Source: Pseudomonas lundensis (GTDB lineage: Bacteria > Pseudomonadota > Gammaproteobacteria > Pseudomonadales > Pseudomonadaceae). Taken from it: a stretch of 64,000 nucleotides of DNA. Below the pieces are notes generated by a model. The model worked only from the letters and a program-made list of their open reading frames with translations, made no database searches and had not been told where the DNA came from. The DNA is taken from positions 1 through 64,000 of the forward strand of contig NZ_JYKY01000005.1 of NCBI RefSeq assembly GCF_001042985.1. Direction: 5' to 3'. Of this stretch, positions 53,028-63,766 are shown in pieces; within the stretch, counting starts at the first letter, position 1, and each line of letters begins with the position of its first letter. Made by a program: the position numbers and the translations under genes.

Positions 53028-53969
53028 TTATCGGAACATCGCGCTGATCGATTCTTCGTTGCTGATGCGGCGAACCGCTTCAGCCACAACCGGTGCGATA
53101 TCCAGTTGACGGATACGCGAACAGGCTTGTGCGGCAGCGGACAGCGGAATGGTGTTAGTCACCACCAGCTCATCCAGCATGGAATTTTCGATATTCTCGA
53201 TTGCCCGACCCGACAGCACAGGGTGTGTGCAGTAGGCGAACACTTTGGCAGCGCCATGCTCTTTCAAGGCTTTAGCCGCGTGGCACAGAGTGCCGGCGGT
53301 ATCGACCATGTCATCAACCAGAATGCAGGTACGCCCTTCGACATCACCAATGATATGCATCACTTCCGAGTGATTGGCTTTCTCACGGCGTTTGTCGATG
53401 ATACCCAGATCAACGCCCAGGGATTTGGCAACAGCACGTGCACGCACGACGCCGCCGATATCCGGGGACACGATCATTAGGTTTTCAAAGCGCTGATCTT
53501 CGATGTCATCCACCAAAACTGGGGAGCCATAGATGTTATCTACAGGAATATCGAAGAAACCCTGGATTTGGTCAGCATGCAAATCAACCGTGAGAACACG
53601 GTCAATGCCGACAACGGTAAGCATGTCAGCCACAACTTTTGCGCTGATAGCCACACGTGCGGAACGCGGACGGCGATCCTGACGGGCATAACCAAAGTAA
53701 GGAATAACAGCAGTAATACGAGTCGCTGAGGAGCGGCGGAAGGCATCAGCCATCACGACGAGTTCCATCAGGTTATCGTTGGTCGGAGCACAAGTCGGCT
53801 GAATGATGAAAACGTCTTTACCGCGGACATTTTCATTAATCTCAGCGGTAATCTCGCCGTCGGAAAACTTACCGACAGAAATGTCACCGAGTGGGATATG
53901 CAGCTGACGTACGACACGCCGAGCCAGATCGGGGTTAGCGTTCCCCGTAAAGACCATCATCTTGGACAC
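53028..53969 (-). CDS. prs: Ribose-phosphate pyrophosphokinase
   Basis: 313 residues from GTG 53969 (protein start [18 protein letters not shown]), the usual length; a longer in-frame start exists at 54041 but overlaps the tRNA gene. Catalytic and substrate sites: [27 protein letters not shown] and the PRPP loop [13 protein letters not shown]. It makes PRPP for nucleotide, histidine and tryptophan synthesis. It follows ispE and tRNA-Gln in the same direction. Confidence 0.96.
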   Translation of the reverse strand: MSKMMVFTGNANPDLARRVVRQLHIPLGDISVGKFSDGEITAEINENVRGKDVFIIQPTCAPTNDNLMELVVMADAFRRSSATRITAVIPYFGYARQDRRPRSARVAISAKVVADMLTVVGIDRVLTVDLHADQIQGFFDIPVDNIYGSPVLVDDIEDQRFENLMIVSPDIGGVVRARAVAKSLGVDLGIIDKRREKANHSEVMHIIGDVEGRTCILVDDMVDTAGTLCHAAKALKEHGAAKVFAYCTHPVLSGRAIENIENSMLDELVVTNTIPLSAAAQACSRIRQLDIAPVVAEAVRRISNEESISAMFR

Positions 53970-54014
53970 GCGCAGTACCTGAAGGCTGAGGGTAACCTGG
54001 ATGAGTATAAGAAA

Positions 54015-54089
54015 TGGCAGGGGCGGCTGGATTCGAACCAACGCATGGCAGGATCAAAACCTGCTGCCTTACCGCTTGGCGACGCCCCT
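54015..54089 (-). tRNA. tRNA-Gln (anticodon TTG)
   Basis: 75-base cloverleaf on the minus strand with encoded CCA. The acceptor stem AGGGGCG pairs with CGCCCCT, the D-arm has CGCCAAGCGGTAAGGC, the anticodon loop TTTTGAT gives TTG, and the T-arm contains GGTTCGAATCC. It lies between ispE and prs, so it is probably processed from the protein-coding transcript. Confidence 0.95.
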
Positions 54090-54099
54090 GTATCTGTTG

Positions 54100-54975
54100 C
54101 TACGAGTACCGTGTACCCGTTTCCTTTGACAGATCTTGTAGCTTGCGATGCAACATCGAAACGTTGCTTCCTTTCGCTACAAACCCTGTAAGGGTGTCTG
54201 CAAGAAGGTGCAGGACTTTATCAGCATCTGCTTCGTTTGGGAAGGCCCCAAATATACAACTTCCAGTTCCAGTTAATTTTGCTTCGGTATATTTACCTAA
54301 CAAATTCAAAGCCTTACGTACATCTGGGTAAAGCTCCGTTACTACTGCTTCGCAGTCGTTTCGGCTGTTTCCCTTGGGAACGGGGCGCACTTTAATGGGC
54401 AAAGAGTTACGTGTCAACAAAGGATGCGAAAAAATTTCTGCTGTGCTTACAGAGACTTGCGGGACGAGCACGACGTACCACGGTTCTTCCGGGTATTCGG
54501 GTGACAGTTTTTCGCCAACCCCTTCAGCGAAAGCGGCATGCCCGCGAACGAAAACCGGTACATCCGCGCCCAGGTTCAACCCCAGTGCCGCCAGTTGATC
54601 CTCGCTCCAGCCCAGCCCCCACAGATGATTGAGGCCCAGTAATGTGGTGGCGGCATTCGAACTTCCGCCGCCGATTCCGCCCCCCATGGGCAAAATTTTA
54701 TTGATGTGGATATCGATGCCCAGCGTGCAACCTGATTGCGCCTGAAGTTGTCGAGCCGCTTTCACGATCAGGTTGTGGTCGTGTGGCACGCCTGCAAACT
54801 CAGTGAGGAGGCGAATCTCACCGTCCTCTCGCACTGAAAACGTCATTTCATCGCCATAGTCGAGGAATTGAAACAACGTTTGCAGTTCGTGATAGCCATC
54901 TTCACGGCGGCCGAGAATGTGCAGCATCAAATTCAATTTTGCCGGGGAGGGCAAAATCAGTGGATCGTTTTGCAT
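54100..54975 (-). CDS. ispE: 4-diphosphocytidyl-2-C-methyl-D-erythritol kinase
   Basis: 291-residue GHMP kinase of the MEP isoprenoid pathway. It has [16 protein letters not shown] at the start, the ATP loop [15 protein letters not shown], and [12 protein letters not shown] near the C-terminus. It phosphorylates CDP-ME at the 2-hydroxyl group. The start ATG is 1 base after the lolB stop, so the two are coupled. The tRNA-Gln gene follows 10 bases later. Confidence 0.95.
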   Translation of the reverse strand: MQNDPLILPSPAKLNLMLHILGRREDGYHELQTLFQFLDYGDEMTFSVREDGEIRLLTEFAGVPHDHNLIVKAARQLQAQSGCTLGIDIHINKILPMGGGIGGGSSNAATTLLGLNHLWGLGWSEDQLAALGLNLGADVPVFVRGHAAFAEGVGEKLSPEYPEEPWYVVLVPQVSVSTAEIFSHPLLTRNSLPIKVRPVPKGNSRNDCEAVVTELYPDVRKALNLLGKYTEAKLTGTGSCIFGAFPNEADADKVLHLLADTLTGFVAKGSNVSMLHRKLQDLSKETGTRYS

Positions 54976-54976
54976 G

Positions 54977-55603
54977 TCATTGTCCCAACTGACGGGGTTG
55001 CCAATCTTTCACCACCAGGGTGACGTCCAAATCTTTCCCGTGCAGTTTTACGCGCTCAGGGAGCCAGAAGCCGTTCTGCTCGACGTAACTCAGGTATTCG
55101 ATTTTCCAGCCGTCCTGTTCCAGTTGGCCCAGGCGGCTGTCTGCATTCAAGGCAACGCGGCTTTTGCTGCCCGGCGCCGGCAAGCCGCGAACCCACCAGA
55201 CCAGGTGCGACACGGGCAGGCTCCAACCCAGTTGTTCGCCGAGCAACTCTTCAGGAGAAGAGGCTTCGTAGCGGCCCTGATTGGCCACTTCCAGCGTGAC
55301 ATTGCCCGGGCGCCCGGTCAGGCGGGCAGCGCCACGGCCTAGCGGGCCTGACAAGCGAATGTCGTAATAATCCTGGCGTTGCAGCCAGAACAACGTGGCG
55401 CTGCCCGAGTCTTTCGGGGCGCGGATGCCGACTTTGCCGTTGATCTGCCAACCGTCGAGTTGGGTCAAATGCTGTTTATGTGCTGACCACAATGCCGGGC
55501 TGCCATGGCCTTCGACCGATTCACGGGCGCCAAACATGGAACAGCCGGCCAGCAAGGCGATCAGGCTAAAGGCAATAAGGTGTCGCAGGGTGCGATAACG
55601 CAT
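54977..55603 (-). CDS. lolB: LolB, outer membrane lipoprotein receptor
   Basis: 208-residue lipoprotein. The lipobox LLAGC places the lipidated cysteine at residue 21. The body matches LolB ([49 protein letters not shown]). It accepts lipoproteins from LolA and inserts them in the outer membrane. It lies 3 bases after the TPR lipoprotein gene and directly before ispE. Confidence 0.95.
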   Translation of the reverse strand: MRYRTLRHLIAFSLIALLAGCSMFGARESVEGHGSPALWSAHKQHLTQLDGWQINGKVGIRAPKDSGSATLFWLQRQDYYDIRLSGPLGRGAARLTGRPGNVTLEVANQGRYEASSPEELLGEQLGWSLPVSHLVWWVRGLPAPGSKSRVALNADSRLGQLEQDGWKIEYLSYVEQNGFWLPERVKLHGKDLDVTLVVKDWQPRQLGQ

Positions 55604-55606
55604 GAT

Positions 55607-57331
55607 TTAAAGAGTCTCGGATCCGGTCAAACGCAAAACGGTTTTGCGCAGGATAGGGCTTTCTGGGTTGTCTTTAAGGAACTTGGCCCAGATTTGCCTG
55701 GCTTCACGCTGTTTGCCGTTGGCCCAAAGCACTTCGCCCAAATGCGCGGCGACTTCTTGGTCCGGGAAGCGATCCAGCGCCTGACGCAATAACCGCTCGG
55801 CTTCATTCAAATTGCCGAGGCGGTAATTGACCCAGCCCAAGCTGTCGAGCACGGCAGGGTCGTCGGGGTTGATGTCATAAGCCTGTTGAATCAGCGCTTT
55901 GGCTTCGGCGTAACGTGTTGTCCGATCTGACAGGGTGTAACCCAGCGCGTTCAATGCCATGGCATTGTCAGGTTCGCGGGCGATGATGGCGCGCAGGTCC
56001 TTCTCCAGTTGAGGCAGGTCATTGCGCTTCTCGGCGAGCATGGCGCGCGAGTAGAGCAAGTTCAGGTCATCCGGGTACTGTTTCAGCGCTTGCTGAAGGA
56101 CATCCCATGCGCGGTTTGTCTGATTATTCGCACTCAGCGTTTCTGCTTCGATCAAAAACAGCTGAATGGCGTAATCGGGTTGCTCGTCGCGGGCCGCCGC
56201 CAATTTGGCAGAGGCTTCTGTGCCGCGACCGTGGCTGATCAGGATGTCGGCCTGTCGCAGTTGGGCGGGCAAGTAGTCATTGCCGGGGCCGACTTGAGCG
56301 TATTCGATCAACGCGCCTTGGGGGTCGTTGCGCTCTTCTGCGATACGCCCGAGGTTCAAGTGCGCCGCGTCGACATGGCTGTCGCGTTCGATCAGCGTTT
56401 GCAAATACCCTTCGGCTTCATCCCAGGCTTTGCCTTCGAGGCACACCAGCGCCAGAGAAAAACGCAGTTCGTCGTCTTCTGGGTATTGCTGGACCAGGCT
56501 GGCGAATTGCGCCTTCGCTTCATCCATGCGGTTTTGCTCAACCAGCGCGCGGGCGTAGGTGAGCGCCAGGCGCTTGTCTTGCGGGTATTGCTGAATGCTT
56601 TTCTTCAGTAGCGGCAGGGCTTCATCACCGCGATTGAGGCTTTGCAGAATTCTGGCACGCAACAGCACGGGGGCGACTTCACCGGCTTGCGGCGGATTGT
56701 TCTCCAGTAACTTGAGTGCGCCTTCGGCGTCTCCATCCTGCTGCATGAGCAAGGCTTTACCGAAAATCAGCTGACCGTTGTCCGGATGCCGGGCGAGCAG
56801 GCTGTTGAAACTTTTCAACATGCCGCTGCGGGTTTCGGGGTCTGATTCAGAGGCTGACAACGCTAAAAAGTCGAAGTGAGTATCGCCTTTGGCTTGCAGG
56901 ACTTTTTCCATGTACACGATGGAATCGTCGTAACGGCCGTTGCGCGCCAGCTGAATGGCGGCGGCGCGTTGGGCTTCAAGGTCATCCGGGGCGTTTTTTG
57001 CCCAGATCAGCGACGTGTCGAGTGCGGCCTGATCGGCGCCCAGGTACTCGGCGATGCGAAATGCGCGCTCGGAAATGCCCGGATCCTGAGTATTGATGGC
57101 CTGGGTCACGTAGTTGTCCAGCGCAATGTCCAGACGATTACGTTGCCCTGCCAGTTCGGCACTCAACAGGCTGTACAGCGTGTCTTCGCTGAAAGAGCTG
57201 TAGACCTTTGGCTTTTCGGGCACAGAAGTGGTGTCTTCAACCGCGGACGATTCATCCGGCGACGTGGGAGCCAAGGCCTGGCAGCCACTGAGGAAGACAA
57301 GAGCAAGGAGCAACGCGGAGGATCTATTCAT
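55607..57331 (-). CDS. Tetratricopeptide-repeat lipoprotein
   Basis: 574 residues from ATG 57331 (a start at 57388 would put the signal peptide inside the protein). The lipobox FLSGC places the lipidated cysteine near residue 17. A series of TPR units runs to the C-terminus (for example NAMALNALGYTLSDRTTRYAEA, written here as NALGYTLSDRT, and LDSLGWVNYRLGNLNEAERL). It heads the lolB-ispE operon in pseudomonads, and its role in the envelope is not well defined. It is divergent from hemA with 210 bases between them. Confidence 0.88.
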   Translation of the reverse strand: MNRSSALLLALVFLSGCQALAPTSPDESSAVEDTTSVPEKPKVYSSFSEDTLYSLLSAELAGQRNRLDIALDNYVTQAINTQDPGISERAFRIAEYLGADQAALDTSLIWAKNAPDDLEAQRAAAIQLARNGRYDDSIVYMEKVLQAKGDTHFDFLALSASESDPETRSGMLKSFNSLLARHPDNGQLIFGKALLMQQDGDAEGALKLLENNPPQAGEVAPVLLRARILQSLNRGDEALPLLKKSIQQYPQDKRLALTYARALVEQNRMDEAKAQFASLVQQYPEDDELRFSLALVCLEGKAWDEAEGYLQTLIERDSHVDAAHLNLGRIAEERNDPQGALIEYAQVGPGNDYLPAQLRQADILISHGRGTEASAKLAAARDEQPDYAIQLFLIEAETLSANNQTNRAWDVLQQALKQYPDDLNLLYSRAMLAEKRNDLPQLEKDLRAIIAREPDNAMALNALGYTLSDRTTRYAEAKALIQQAYDINPDDPAVLDSLGWVNYRLGNLNEAERLLRQALDRFPDQEVAAHLGEVLWANGKQREARQIWAKFLKDNPESPILRKTVLRLTGSETL

Positions 57332-57434
57332 ATAAGAGAAGGGCGACTTACCTGCGGTCGGGGCATCATGACACATGCGAAAGGGCAAACCTAACGGCTG
57401 CGACTATCGATATCAGGATGCAGATGATGGCTAA

Positions 57435-57462
57435 TTGGGCGTCAACAGACCTTAACTATAGA
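57435..57462 (+). promoter_or_regulatory. Possible hemA promoter
   Basis: TTGGGC (57435-57440) and TATAGA (57457-57462) with a 16-base spacer resemble a sigma-70 promoter about 80 bases before the hemA start. The match is partial. Confidence 0.35.
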
Positions 57463-57541
57463 GACAATAGTCAGCAATGGTTGTTCTGAATCTGGCGAAG
57501 TAGGACAATTGCCGGCTTCTCGTCATCATCAGCGATCTTGA

Positions 57542-58828
57542 ATGGCCTTCCTCGCACTCGGTATTAACCACAAGACTGCTTCAGTAGACGTCCGCGAGCG
57601 CGTGGCTTTTACCCCGGAGCAGTTGGTTGAGGCCTTGCAGCAGCTCTGCCGACTGACCGACAGTCGTGAAGCTGCGATCCTCTCAACCTGCAATCGCAGT
57701 GAGCTGTATATAGAGCAAGACCAGATTTCAGCCGATACCGTCCTGAAATGGCTGGCCGATTACCATCAGCTCGACCTTGAAGAATTGAAGTCTTGCGCCT
57801 ACATCCATGAAGACGATGCTGCCGTTCGTCACATGATGCGTGTGGCCGCAGGCCTCGATTCACTGGTGTTGGGCGAGCCGCAAATTCTCGGCCAGTTGAA
57901 GTCGGCGTATGCCGTGGCGCGTGAGGCGGGCACCGTCGGGCCGCTGCTGGGGCGCCTGTTTCAGGCCACGTTCAACTCGGCCAAGCAAGTGCGCACCGAC
58001 ACGGCCATCGGCGAAAACCCGGTTTCCGTGGCGTTTGCCGCGGTCAGCCTGGCCAAGCAGATTTTCAGTGACTTGCAGCGCAGTCAGGCATTGTTGATAG
58101 GGGCTGGCGAAACCATCACCCTGGTCGCCCGACACCTGCATGACTTGGGGGTCAAACGTATCGTGGTTGCTAACCGTACGCTGGAGCGTGCCAGTCTGTT
58201 GGCCGAACAGTTCGGCGCGCATGCCGTGTTGTTGTCGGACATTCCTCAAGAGTTGGTGCACAGCGACATCGTCATCAGCTCGACGGCCAGTCAGTTGCCT
58301 ATTCTCGGTAAAGGCGCGGTTGAAAGCGCGCTGAAGCTGCGCAAGCACAAACCCATCTTCATGGTCGATATTGCTGTTCCTCGCGATATCGAGCCAGAAG
58401 TCGGCGAGTTGGACGACGTTTACCTCTACACCGTCGACGACTTGCATGAAGTAGTGGCTGAAAACCTCAAGAGCCGCCAGGGCGCCGCTCAAGCCGCCGA
58501 AGAGCTGGTCAGCATCGGCGCCGAAGAATTCATGGTGCGTTTGCGTGAGCTGGCGGCCGTGGATGTGCTCAAGGCCTACCGCCAGCAAGGCGAACGCCTG
58601 CGCGATGAAGAGCTGCAAAAAGCGTTGAAAATGCTGGCCAATGGCGGCAACCCTGAAGACGTGCTGGCCCAATTGGCGCGCGGTCTGACCAATAAATTGC
58701 TGCACGCGCCCAGCGTGCAGTTGAAAAAGCTTTCCGCCGAAGGCCGCCTCGATGCGCTGGCCATGGCACAAGAACTTTTTGCCCTCGGTGAGGGCTCATC
58801 GCATAGCTCTGCGGATAAAAAATCGTAA
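57542..58828 (+). CDS. hemA: Glutamyl-tRNA reductase
   Basis: 428-residue enzyme that reduces glutamyl-tRNA to glutamate-1-semialdehyde, the first step of heme synthesis by the C5 route. The catalytic cysteine is in [11 protein letters not shown], and the NADPH-binding domain has [17 protein letters not shown]-terminal dimerisation helix region is present. It heads the hemA-prfA-prmC-moeB-murI operon and overlaps prfA by 1 base (TAATG). Confidence 0.96.
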   Translation: MAFLALGINHKTASVDVRERVAFTPEQLVEALQQLCRLTDSREAAILSTCNRSELYIEQDQISADTVLKWLADYHQLDLEELKSCAYIHEDDAAVRHMMRVAAGLDSLVLGEPQILGQLKSAYAVAREAGTVGPLLGRLFQATFNSAKQVRTDTAIGENPVSVAFAAVSLAKQIFSDLQRSQALLIGAGETITLVARHLHDLGVKRIVVANRTLERASLLAEQFGAHAVLLSDIPQELVHSDIVISSTASQLPILGKGAVESALKLRKHKPIFMVDIAVPRDIEPEVGELDDVYLYTVDDLHEVVAENLKSRQGAAQAAEELVSIGAEEFMVRLRELAAVDVLKAYRQQGERLRDEELQKALKMLANGGNPEDVLAQLARGLTNKLLHAPSVQLKKLSAEGRLDALAMAQELFALGEGSSHSSADKKS

Positions 58829-59910
58829 TGAAAGCGTCATTGCTTAATAAGCTGGACATCCTCCAGGACCGTTTTGAGGAACTGACCGCATTGCTTGGCG
58901 ATGGCGAAGTTATCTCCGACCAAACCAAATTCCGCGCTTATTCCAAGGAATACGCAGAAGTTGAGCCCATTGTTGGCGCGTACGGCCAGTGGCTGAAAGT
59001 TCAGGGCGACCTGGAAGGCGCTCAAGCCTTGCTCAAGGACAGCGACCCCGACATGCGTGAAATGGCTGTCGAGGAAGTGCGCGAAGCCAAAGAGCGACTG
59101 ATTGAGCTCGAAGGCGACCTGCAGCGCATGTTGCTGCCCAAGGACCCGAACGATGGACGCAACGTCTTCCTCGAAATCCGGGCGGGCACCGGGGGCGATG
59201 AGGCCGCGATTTTTGCAGGCGATCTGTTTCGCATGTATTCCCGTTATGCCGAACGGCGTGGCTGGAGGCTGGAAATCCTGTCGGAAAACCCCGGTGAGCA
59301 TGGCGGCTATAAAGAAGTCATTGCGCGGGTTGAAGGCGAGAACGTGTACGGCAAGCTGAAGTTCGAGTCGGGCGTTCACCGTGTTCAGCGTGTCCCGGCG
59401 ACTGAATCCCAAGGGCGTATTCACACCTCGGCCTGCACCGTCGCGGTATTGCCTGAGCCTGACGAACAAGAGGCGATCGAGATCAACCCGGCCGATTTGC
59501 GCGTCGACACCTACCGTTCTTCGGGCGCGGGTGGTCAGCACGTCAACAAGACCGACTCCGCTATCCGCATCACGCACTTGCCGTCGGGCATTGTGGTGGA
59601 GTGCCAGGAAGAACGCTCCCAGCATAAAAACCGTGCGCGGGCGATGTCGTGGCTTTCAGCTAAATTGAACGACCAGCAAACCAGCGCCGCCGCGAGCGCG
59701 ATTGCCAGTGAACGTAAACTGTTGGTGGGGTCGGGAGATCGCTCCGAGCGCATTCGCACCTACAACTTTGCCCAAGGCCGGGTGACTGACCATCGCGTCA
59801 ACCTCACGTTGTACTCACTGGATGAAGTGCTCGCAGGCGGCGTCGAAGCCGTGATCGAACCGTTGTTAGCGGAATATCAGGCTGATCAACTGACAGCCCT
59901 GGGTGAATAA
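58828..59910 (+). CDS. prfA: Peptide chain release factor 1
   Basis: 360-residue RF1. The GGQ motif lies in [18 protein letters not shown] and the stop-codon recognition PxT region near [14 protein letters not shown]. It reads UAA and UAG. The start codon overlaps the hemA stop. PrmC, encoded next, methylates the glutamine of GGQ, so the pair is functionally linked. Confidence 0.97.
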   Translation: MKASLLNKLDILQDRFEELTALLGDGEVISDQTKFRAYSKEYAEVEPIVGAYGQWLKVQGDLEGAQALLKDSDPDMREMAVEEVREAKERLIELEGDLQRMLLPKDPNDGRNVFLEIRAGTGGDEAAIFAGDLFRMYSRYAERRGWRLEILSENPGEHGGYKEVIARVEGENVYGKLKFESGVHRVQRVPATESQGRIHTSACTVAVLPEPDEQEAIEINPADLRVDTYRSSGAGGQHVNKTDSAIRITHLPSGIVVECQEERSQHKNRARAMSWLSAKLNDQQTSAAASAIASERKLLVGSGDRSERIRTYNFAQGRVTDHRVNLTLYSLDEVLAGGVEAVIEPLLAEYQADQLTALGE

Positions 59911-60741
59911 ATGACCATCATTGCCAGCTTGTTGCGCGCCGCCCAATTGCCCGATTCACCGACGGCGCGTCTGGATGCAGAGCTGTTGTTGGCAGCCGCC
60001 TTGGGCAAGTCGCGCAGTTACCTGCACACATGGCCCGAGAAAATTGTCAGCAGCGAAGCCGCACTGACCTTTGCCGACTTCCTGCAACGCCGCCGCGCGG
60101 GCGAACCCGTGGCCTACATTCTGGGGCAGCAAGGTTTCTGGAACCTCGATCTGGAAGTGGCCCCGCACACGTTGATCCCGCGTCCGGATACCGAACTGCT
60201 GGTGGAGACGGCCCTGCAATTGCTGCCTGCAACCCCGGCCAGTGTGCTGGACCTGGGCACCGGCAGCGGCGCCATCGCCTTGGCCCTGGCTAGTGAACGC
60301 CCGGCCTGGAAGGTCACGGCCGTTGATCGCATCCTCGAAGCCGTGGCGCTGGCAGAGCGCAACCGGCAGCGCCTTGAATTGAATAATGTCACCGTGCTCA
60401 ACAGCCATTGGTTCAGCGCGTTGGCCGGCCACCGTTTTGATTTGATCATCAGCAACCCGCCTTACATTGCGGCCGGGGATGTGCATCTGGATGAAGGCGA
60501 CGTGCGTTTCGAGCCCGAAAGTGCGCTGGTCGCCGGTGCTGACGGGCTCGATGACATTCGTGAGATTGTCGCCGCAGCCCCGCACCACCTGAATGCCGGG
60601 GGCTGGTTGATGCTTGAACATGGTTACGATCAGGCGCCTGCCGTGCGTGACCTGTTGCAGGGCGCGGGATTCGTCGAGGTTGAAAGCCGCAAAGACCTGG
60701 GCACTCACGAACGTATTACGTTGGGTCGCCTGCCGTGCTGA
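59911..60741 (+). CDS. prmC: PrmC, release factor glutamine methyltransferase
   Basis: 276-residue SAM-dependent methyltransferase. The SAM site is VLDLGTGSGAIALALA and the catalytic NPPY motif is in LIISNPPYIAAGD. It methylates the GGQ glutamine of RF1 and RF2. It starts directly after the prfA stop and overlaps moeB by 7 bases. Confidence 0.96.
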   Translation: MTIIASLLRAAQLPDSPTARLDAELLLAAALGKSRSYLHTWPEKIVSSEAALTFADFLQRRRAGEPVAYILGQQGFWNLDLEVAPHTLIPRPDTELLVETALQLLPATPASVLDLGTGSGAIALALASERPAWKVTAVDRILEAVALAERNRQRLELNNVTVLNSHWFSALAGHRFDLIISNPPYIAAGDVHLDEGDVRFEPESALVAGADGLDDIREIVAAAPHHLNAGGWLMLEHGYDQAPAVRDLLQGAGFVEVESRKDLGTHERITLGRLPC

Positions 60742-61490
60742 CCGATCAGGAACTGTTGCGCTATAGCCGACAGATCCTGTTGCAACAGGTCGATATCGCC
60801 GGGCAGTTGGCCCTCAAAAACAGCCGTGTATTGATCGTCGGCCTCGGCGGGCTAGGCTCGCCGGTGGCGTTGTACCTGGCCGCGGCGGGGGTGGGCGAGT
60901 TGCACCTGGCTGACTTCGACAGCGTCGACGTCACCAACTTGCAACGCCAGATCCTGCACGACACGGCCAGTGTCGGTGAGAGCAAGGTCGAATCGGCCCT
61001 GACCCGGCTTACCGCGATCAACCCGGCGATCACCCTGATTGCCCACCGTACGGCGCTGGACGAAGACTCATTGGCCGATGCAGTCGCCGCCGTGGATCTG
61101 GTGCTCGACTGTTGCGACAACTTTGGCACCCGTGAAGCCGTGAACCGGGCGTGTGTGGCGGCGCGCAAGCCGTTGGTGAGCGGGGCTGCCATCCGCCTGG
61201 AAGGCCAGTTATCGGTCTTCGATTCGCGCCAGCCTTCCAGCCCCTGTTACCACTGTTTATACGGGCACGGCAGCGAAGATGAATTGACCTGCAGCGAAGC
61301 CGGCGTCATCGGCCCGCTGGTGGGGTTGGTGGGCAGTTTGCAAGCCCTTGAAGCCTTGAAGCTACTGGCCGGTTTTGGTGAACCGCTGGTCGGTCGACTG
61401 CTGTTGATTGATGCCCTCGGCACGCGTTTTCGCGAGCTGCGGGTCAAGCGTGACCCGGCGTGCAGCGTGTGCGGTTCAGCCCATGAGTGA
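60735..61490 (+). CDS. moeB: MoeB/ThiF-family adenylyltransferase
   Basis: 251-residue E1-like enzyme with GTG start at 60735. The ATP site is [16 protein letters not shown], and the zinc cysteines are CYHC and CSVC near residues 172 and 244. No rhodanese domain follows. It adenylates the C-terminus of a sulfur carrier such as MoaD. The operon position is the usual one in pseudomonads; a role with ThiS is also possible. Confidence 0.92.
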   Translation: MLTDQELLRYSRQILLQQVDIAGQLALKNSRVLIVGLGGLGSPVALYLAAAGVGELHLADFDSVDVTNLQRQILHDTASVGESKVESALTRLTAINPAITLIAHRTALDEDSLADAVAAVDLVLDCCDNFGTREAVNRACVAARKPLVSGAAIRLEGQLSVFDSRQPSSPCYHCLYGHGSEDELTCSEAGVIGPLVGLVGSLQALEALKLLAGFGEPLVGRLLLIDALGTRFRELRVKRDPACSVCGSAHE

Positions 61491-62274
61491 AGCACCGATT
61501 GGCGTCTTCGACTCGGGTGTCGGCGGCTTGTCAGTGCTCAACGAGATTCACGCCTTACTGCCCAATGAGTCGCTGCTGTACGTCGGTGATTGTGGGCATA
61601 TTCCGTATGGCGAGAAATCCCCGGAATTTATCCGCCAGCGTTGTGCGGTGATTGCCGACTTCTTTCAGCAACAGGGCGCCAAAGCCATCGTGTTGGCCTG
61701 CAATACCGCCACGGTGGCGGGTGTGGCAGATTTGCGCCAACGCTATCCGCACTGGCCAATCGTTGGCATGGAGCCTGCCGTCAAGCCTGCTGCGGCCGCG
61801 ACCCGAAGTGGCGTCGTGGGGGTTCTGGCCACCACGGGCACGTTGCAGAGCGCCAAATTCGCCGCCTTGCTGGACCGGTTTGCCAATGATGTGCGCGTCA
61901 TCACCCAGCCTTGCCCCGGGCTGGTGGAATTGATCGAAACCGGCGACCTGCAAAGCCAGGCCTTGCGCTCACGGTTGCAAGGCTATGTCGAGCCGCTGCT
62001 GGCTGCCGGGTGCGACACGATCATCCTGGGGTGTACCCACTATCCCTTCCTCAAGCCTCTGCTCCGTCAGATGCTCCCGCCGTCGATCTGCCTGATCGAT
62101 ACCGGTGCGGCTGTCGCCCGTCAATTGCAGCGTTTACTCCGTGAACGTGGGCTTTTGGCCACTGGGCCGGCTCAAGAAACCCAGTTCTGGACAAGCGCCT
62201 TACCTGAACAGATGAGAAATATCCTACCTGCACTGTGGAATAAGTCTGGCGTTGTGCGAAGCTTTGCCCTGTAG
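61483..62274 (+). CDS. murI: Glutamate racemase
   Basis: 263 residues from ATG 61483, inside the moeB end (the frame opens 25 codons earlier). Two catalytic cysteines lie in LACNTATVA and GCTHYPFL. It makes D-glutamate for peptidoglycan. It is the last gene of the hemA operon. No terminator is seen before the next gene. Confidence 0.96.
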   Translation: MSEAPIGVFDSGVGGLSVLNEIHALLPNESLLYVGDCGHIPYGEKSPEFIRQRCAVIADFFQQQGAKAIVLACNTATVAGVADLRQRYPHWPIVGMEPAVKPAAAATRSGVVGVLATTGTLQSAKFAALLDRFANDVRVITQPCPGLVELIETGDLQSQALRSRLQGYVEPLLAAGCDTIILGCTHYPFLKPLLRQMLPPSICLIDTGAAVARQLQRLLRERGLLATGPAQETQFWTSALPEQMRNILPALWNKSGVVRSFAL

Positions 62275-62388
62275 AAAAATGTGTGTCCGTTCAAATGGGT
62301 TGAACTTTCACGTTGTGATCGGATTCATAACGCCTGCCTGATGGGGCACACAACAAATGACCTATGCATACGAAAATAGGATTTTCTT

Positions 62389-62907
62389 ATGAAGCGCTTT
62401 TTAGGCTTGGCTGCTCTCGCAGCAACGGTTCTGGGGCACAGTTACACGGCACAAGCGGCCGGTATCGAGTTTGGGGTAGGGCATACAAGCCAATCGAGCA
62501 TGACCTATCGCCTGGGTTTGAAGTCCGATTGGGACAAGAGCTGGCTACAAAGTGATGTCGGTCGCCTGACCGGCTATTGGGACGGTGCTTACACGTTCTG
62601 GGATGGCAAGAAGTCATCCAGCAGTAACAGCCTGTCGTTCTCCCCTGTATTTGTGTACGAATTTGCCGGCGAAACGGTGAAGCCTTACATCGAAGCAGGG
62701 ATCGGCATGGCGTTGTTCTCCAAGACCGAAGTGGAAGAGCAAAAGCTGGGCACCGCGTTCCAGTTTGAAGACCGCATTGGTGTTGGCCTGCGTTTCAACG
62801 GTGGTCATGAAGTCGGGATTCGTGCGACGCATTACTCCAACGCCGGGCTTTCCAGTACCAATGACGGGGTTGAGAGCTACGCCCTGCATTACACAATGCC
62901 GCTGTAA
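62389..62907 (+). CDS. pagL: PagL-type lipid A 3-O-deacylase
   Basis: 172-residue outer-membrane beta-barrel enzyme with a signal peptide ending near AQAAGIEF. The catalytic triad is visible as H148, S150 and E162 (THYSNAG, then GVESYALHY), with the same spacing as H126-S128-E140 in P. aeruginosa PagL. Alternating hydrophobic strands end in an aromatic/Leu terminus. It removes the 3-O acyl chain of lipid A and so alters immune recognition and envelope properties. It is separated from murI by about 115 bases and is convergent with the YkgJ-type gene, 2 bases apart. Confidence 0.9.
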   Translation: MKRFLGLAALAATVLGHSYTAQAAGIEFGVGHTSQSSMTYRLGLKSDWDKSWLQSDVGRLTGYWDGAYTFWDGKKSSSSNSLSFSPVFVYEFAGETVKPYIEAGIGMALFSKTEVEEQKLGTAFQFEDRIGVGLRFNGGHEVGIRATHYSNAGLSSTNDGVESYALHYTMPL

Positions 62908-62909
62908 CC

Positions 62910-63215
62910 TCAGCGATACGCGGTGGCAATGCCTTGACGCTCGTTGAGGCATTCAACCTCACCCATTTCGAACTCGCGGCAAATCAGCGGACGCTTTTCG
63001 TAAATGGTGCACATCATGGTGTTGCGGTCCAGGGCTGCACACCAGCCATCGTCCAGGCGCAACATCACTTCGCCTCCCCAGTCATCGGTATCGATAAAAC
63101 GCTCGGGCACACCCGTGTCGGTGATCAGCATCACTTCGAGCTGGCAACAGCACGCCGCGCAGGTCGAGCACGTGACGGCGGGTTCGGTTATTTCAGTCAA
63201 CGGGATGGTGGTCAT
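62910..63215 (-). CDS. YkgJ-family cysteine cluster protein
   Basis: 101-residue protein with a cysteine-rich N-terminus (CSTCAACCCQ), C-terminal CTIYEKRPLICREFEMGEVEC, and an internal WCAAL. This is the CxxCxxCC plus CxIYxxRPxxCR plan of YkgJ proteins, thought to bind zinc or an iron-sulfur cluster. Function unknown. Probably the last gene of the unit that includes the DUF2878 and CFA-synthase-like genes. Confidence 0.85.
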   Translation of the reverse strand: MTTIPLTEITEPAVTCSTCAACCCQLEVMLITDTGVPERFIDTDDWGGEVMLRLDDGWCAALDRNTMMCTIYEKRPLICREFEMGEVECLNERQGIATAYR

Positions 63216-63271
63216 AGGCGCGCAGTGTAAGGCAGTGCCGCATCAAGGTGTGAAACAGCTGACAGCTGCAC

Positions 63272-63766
63272 CTATCCGGCCGGGTGAGAAAATTTACCTG
63301 CCAGCCATTGCAGGGTTGGGAACAACGCCCCCCAAACAACCCCCAGCCCGATCAGGGTAGGCCACAGGCCCAATGGAAACGCCACGGCGTCCAGGCGCTG
63401 CCCTGCATAGTACGAAATCGGACCTGCCACGGCGCCCAGCACTGCGCAAAGCCAGAGCGGTTTCGCGGTCCACGCCAGGCAATGATTCAAGGTAGTGGCC
63501 AACAGGGCCCACAGCAGCATCAGCCAGAACGGGATGATCTTTCCTGGACTGTCGAATGCAAACACGCCCACGTTCAACAGAACGCTGTCGATGACGCTGC
63601 CCAGCACGCACACCAGCAGCACCAGGCGGATGTCAGCTTTTATCCACAGCACTTGAATAACCAAGGCCGCGCCTGCCAGCAGGAGCCAGGCGCTGTGGCC
63701 GCCCAGCACGCAGGCAAACCAGCCGACCTGAAACAGCGCGGCGTTGGCCAGCGTCTTGTTAAGCAT
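63272..63766 (-). CDS. DUF2878 membrane protein
   Basis: 164 residues from ATG 63766, which overlaps the upstream methyltransferase stop by 8 bases; the frame opens 22 codons earlier. It has about five hydrophobic segments (for example FQVGWFACVLGGHSAWLLLA, LLWALLATTLNHCL), typical of DUF2878. It belongs to a pseudomonad lipid-modification cluster with CFA-synthase-like enzymes. Function unknown. Confidence 0.85.
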   Translation of the reverse strand: MLNKTLANAALFQVGWFACVLGGHSAWLLLAGAALVIQVLWIKADIRLVLLVCVLGSVIDSVLLNVGVFAFDSPGKIIPFWLMLLWALLATTLNHCLAWTAKPLWLCAVLGAVAGPISYYAGQRLDAVAFPLGLWPTLIGLGVVWGALFPTLQWLAGKFSHPAG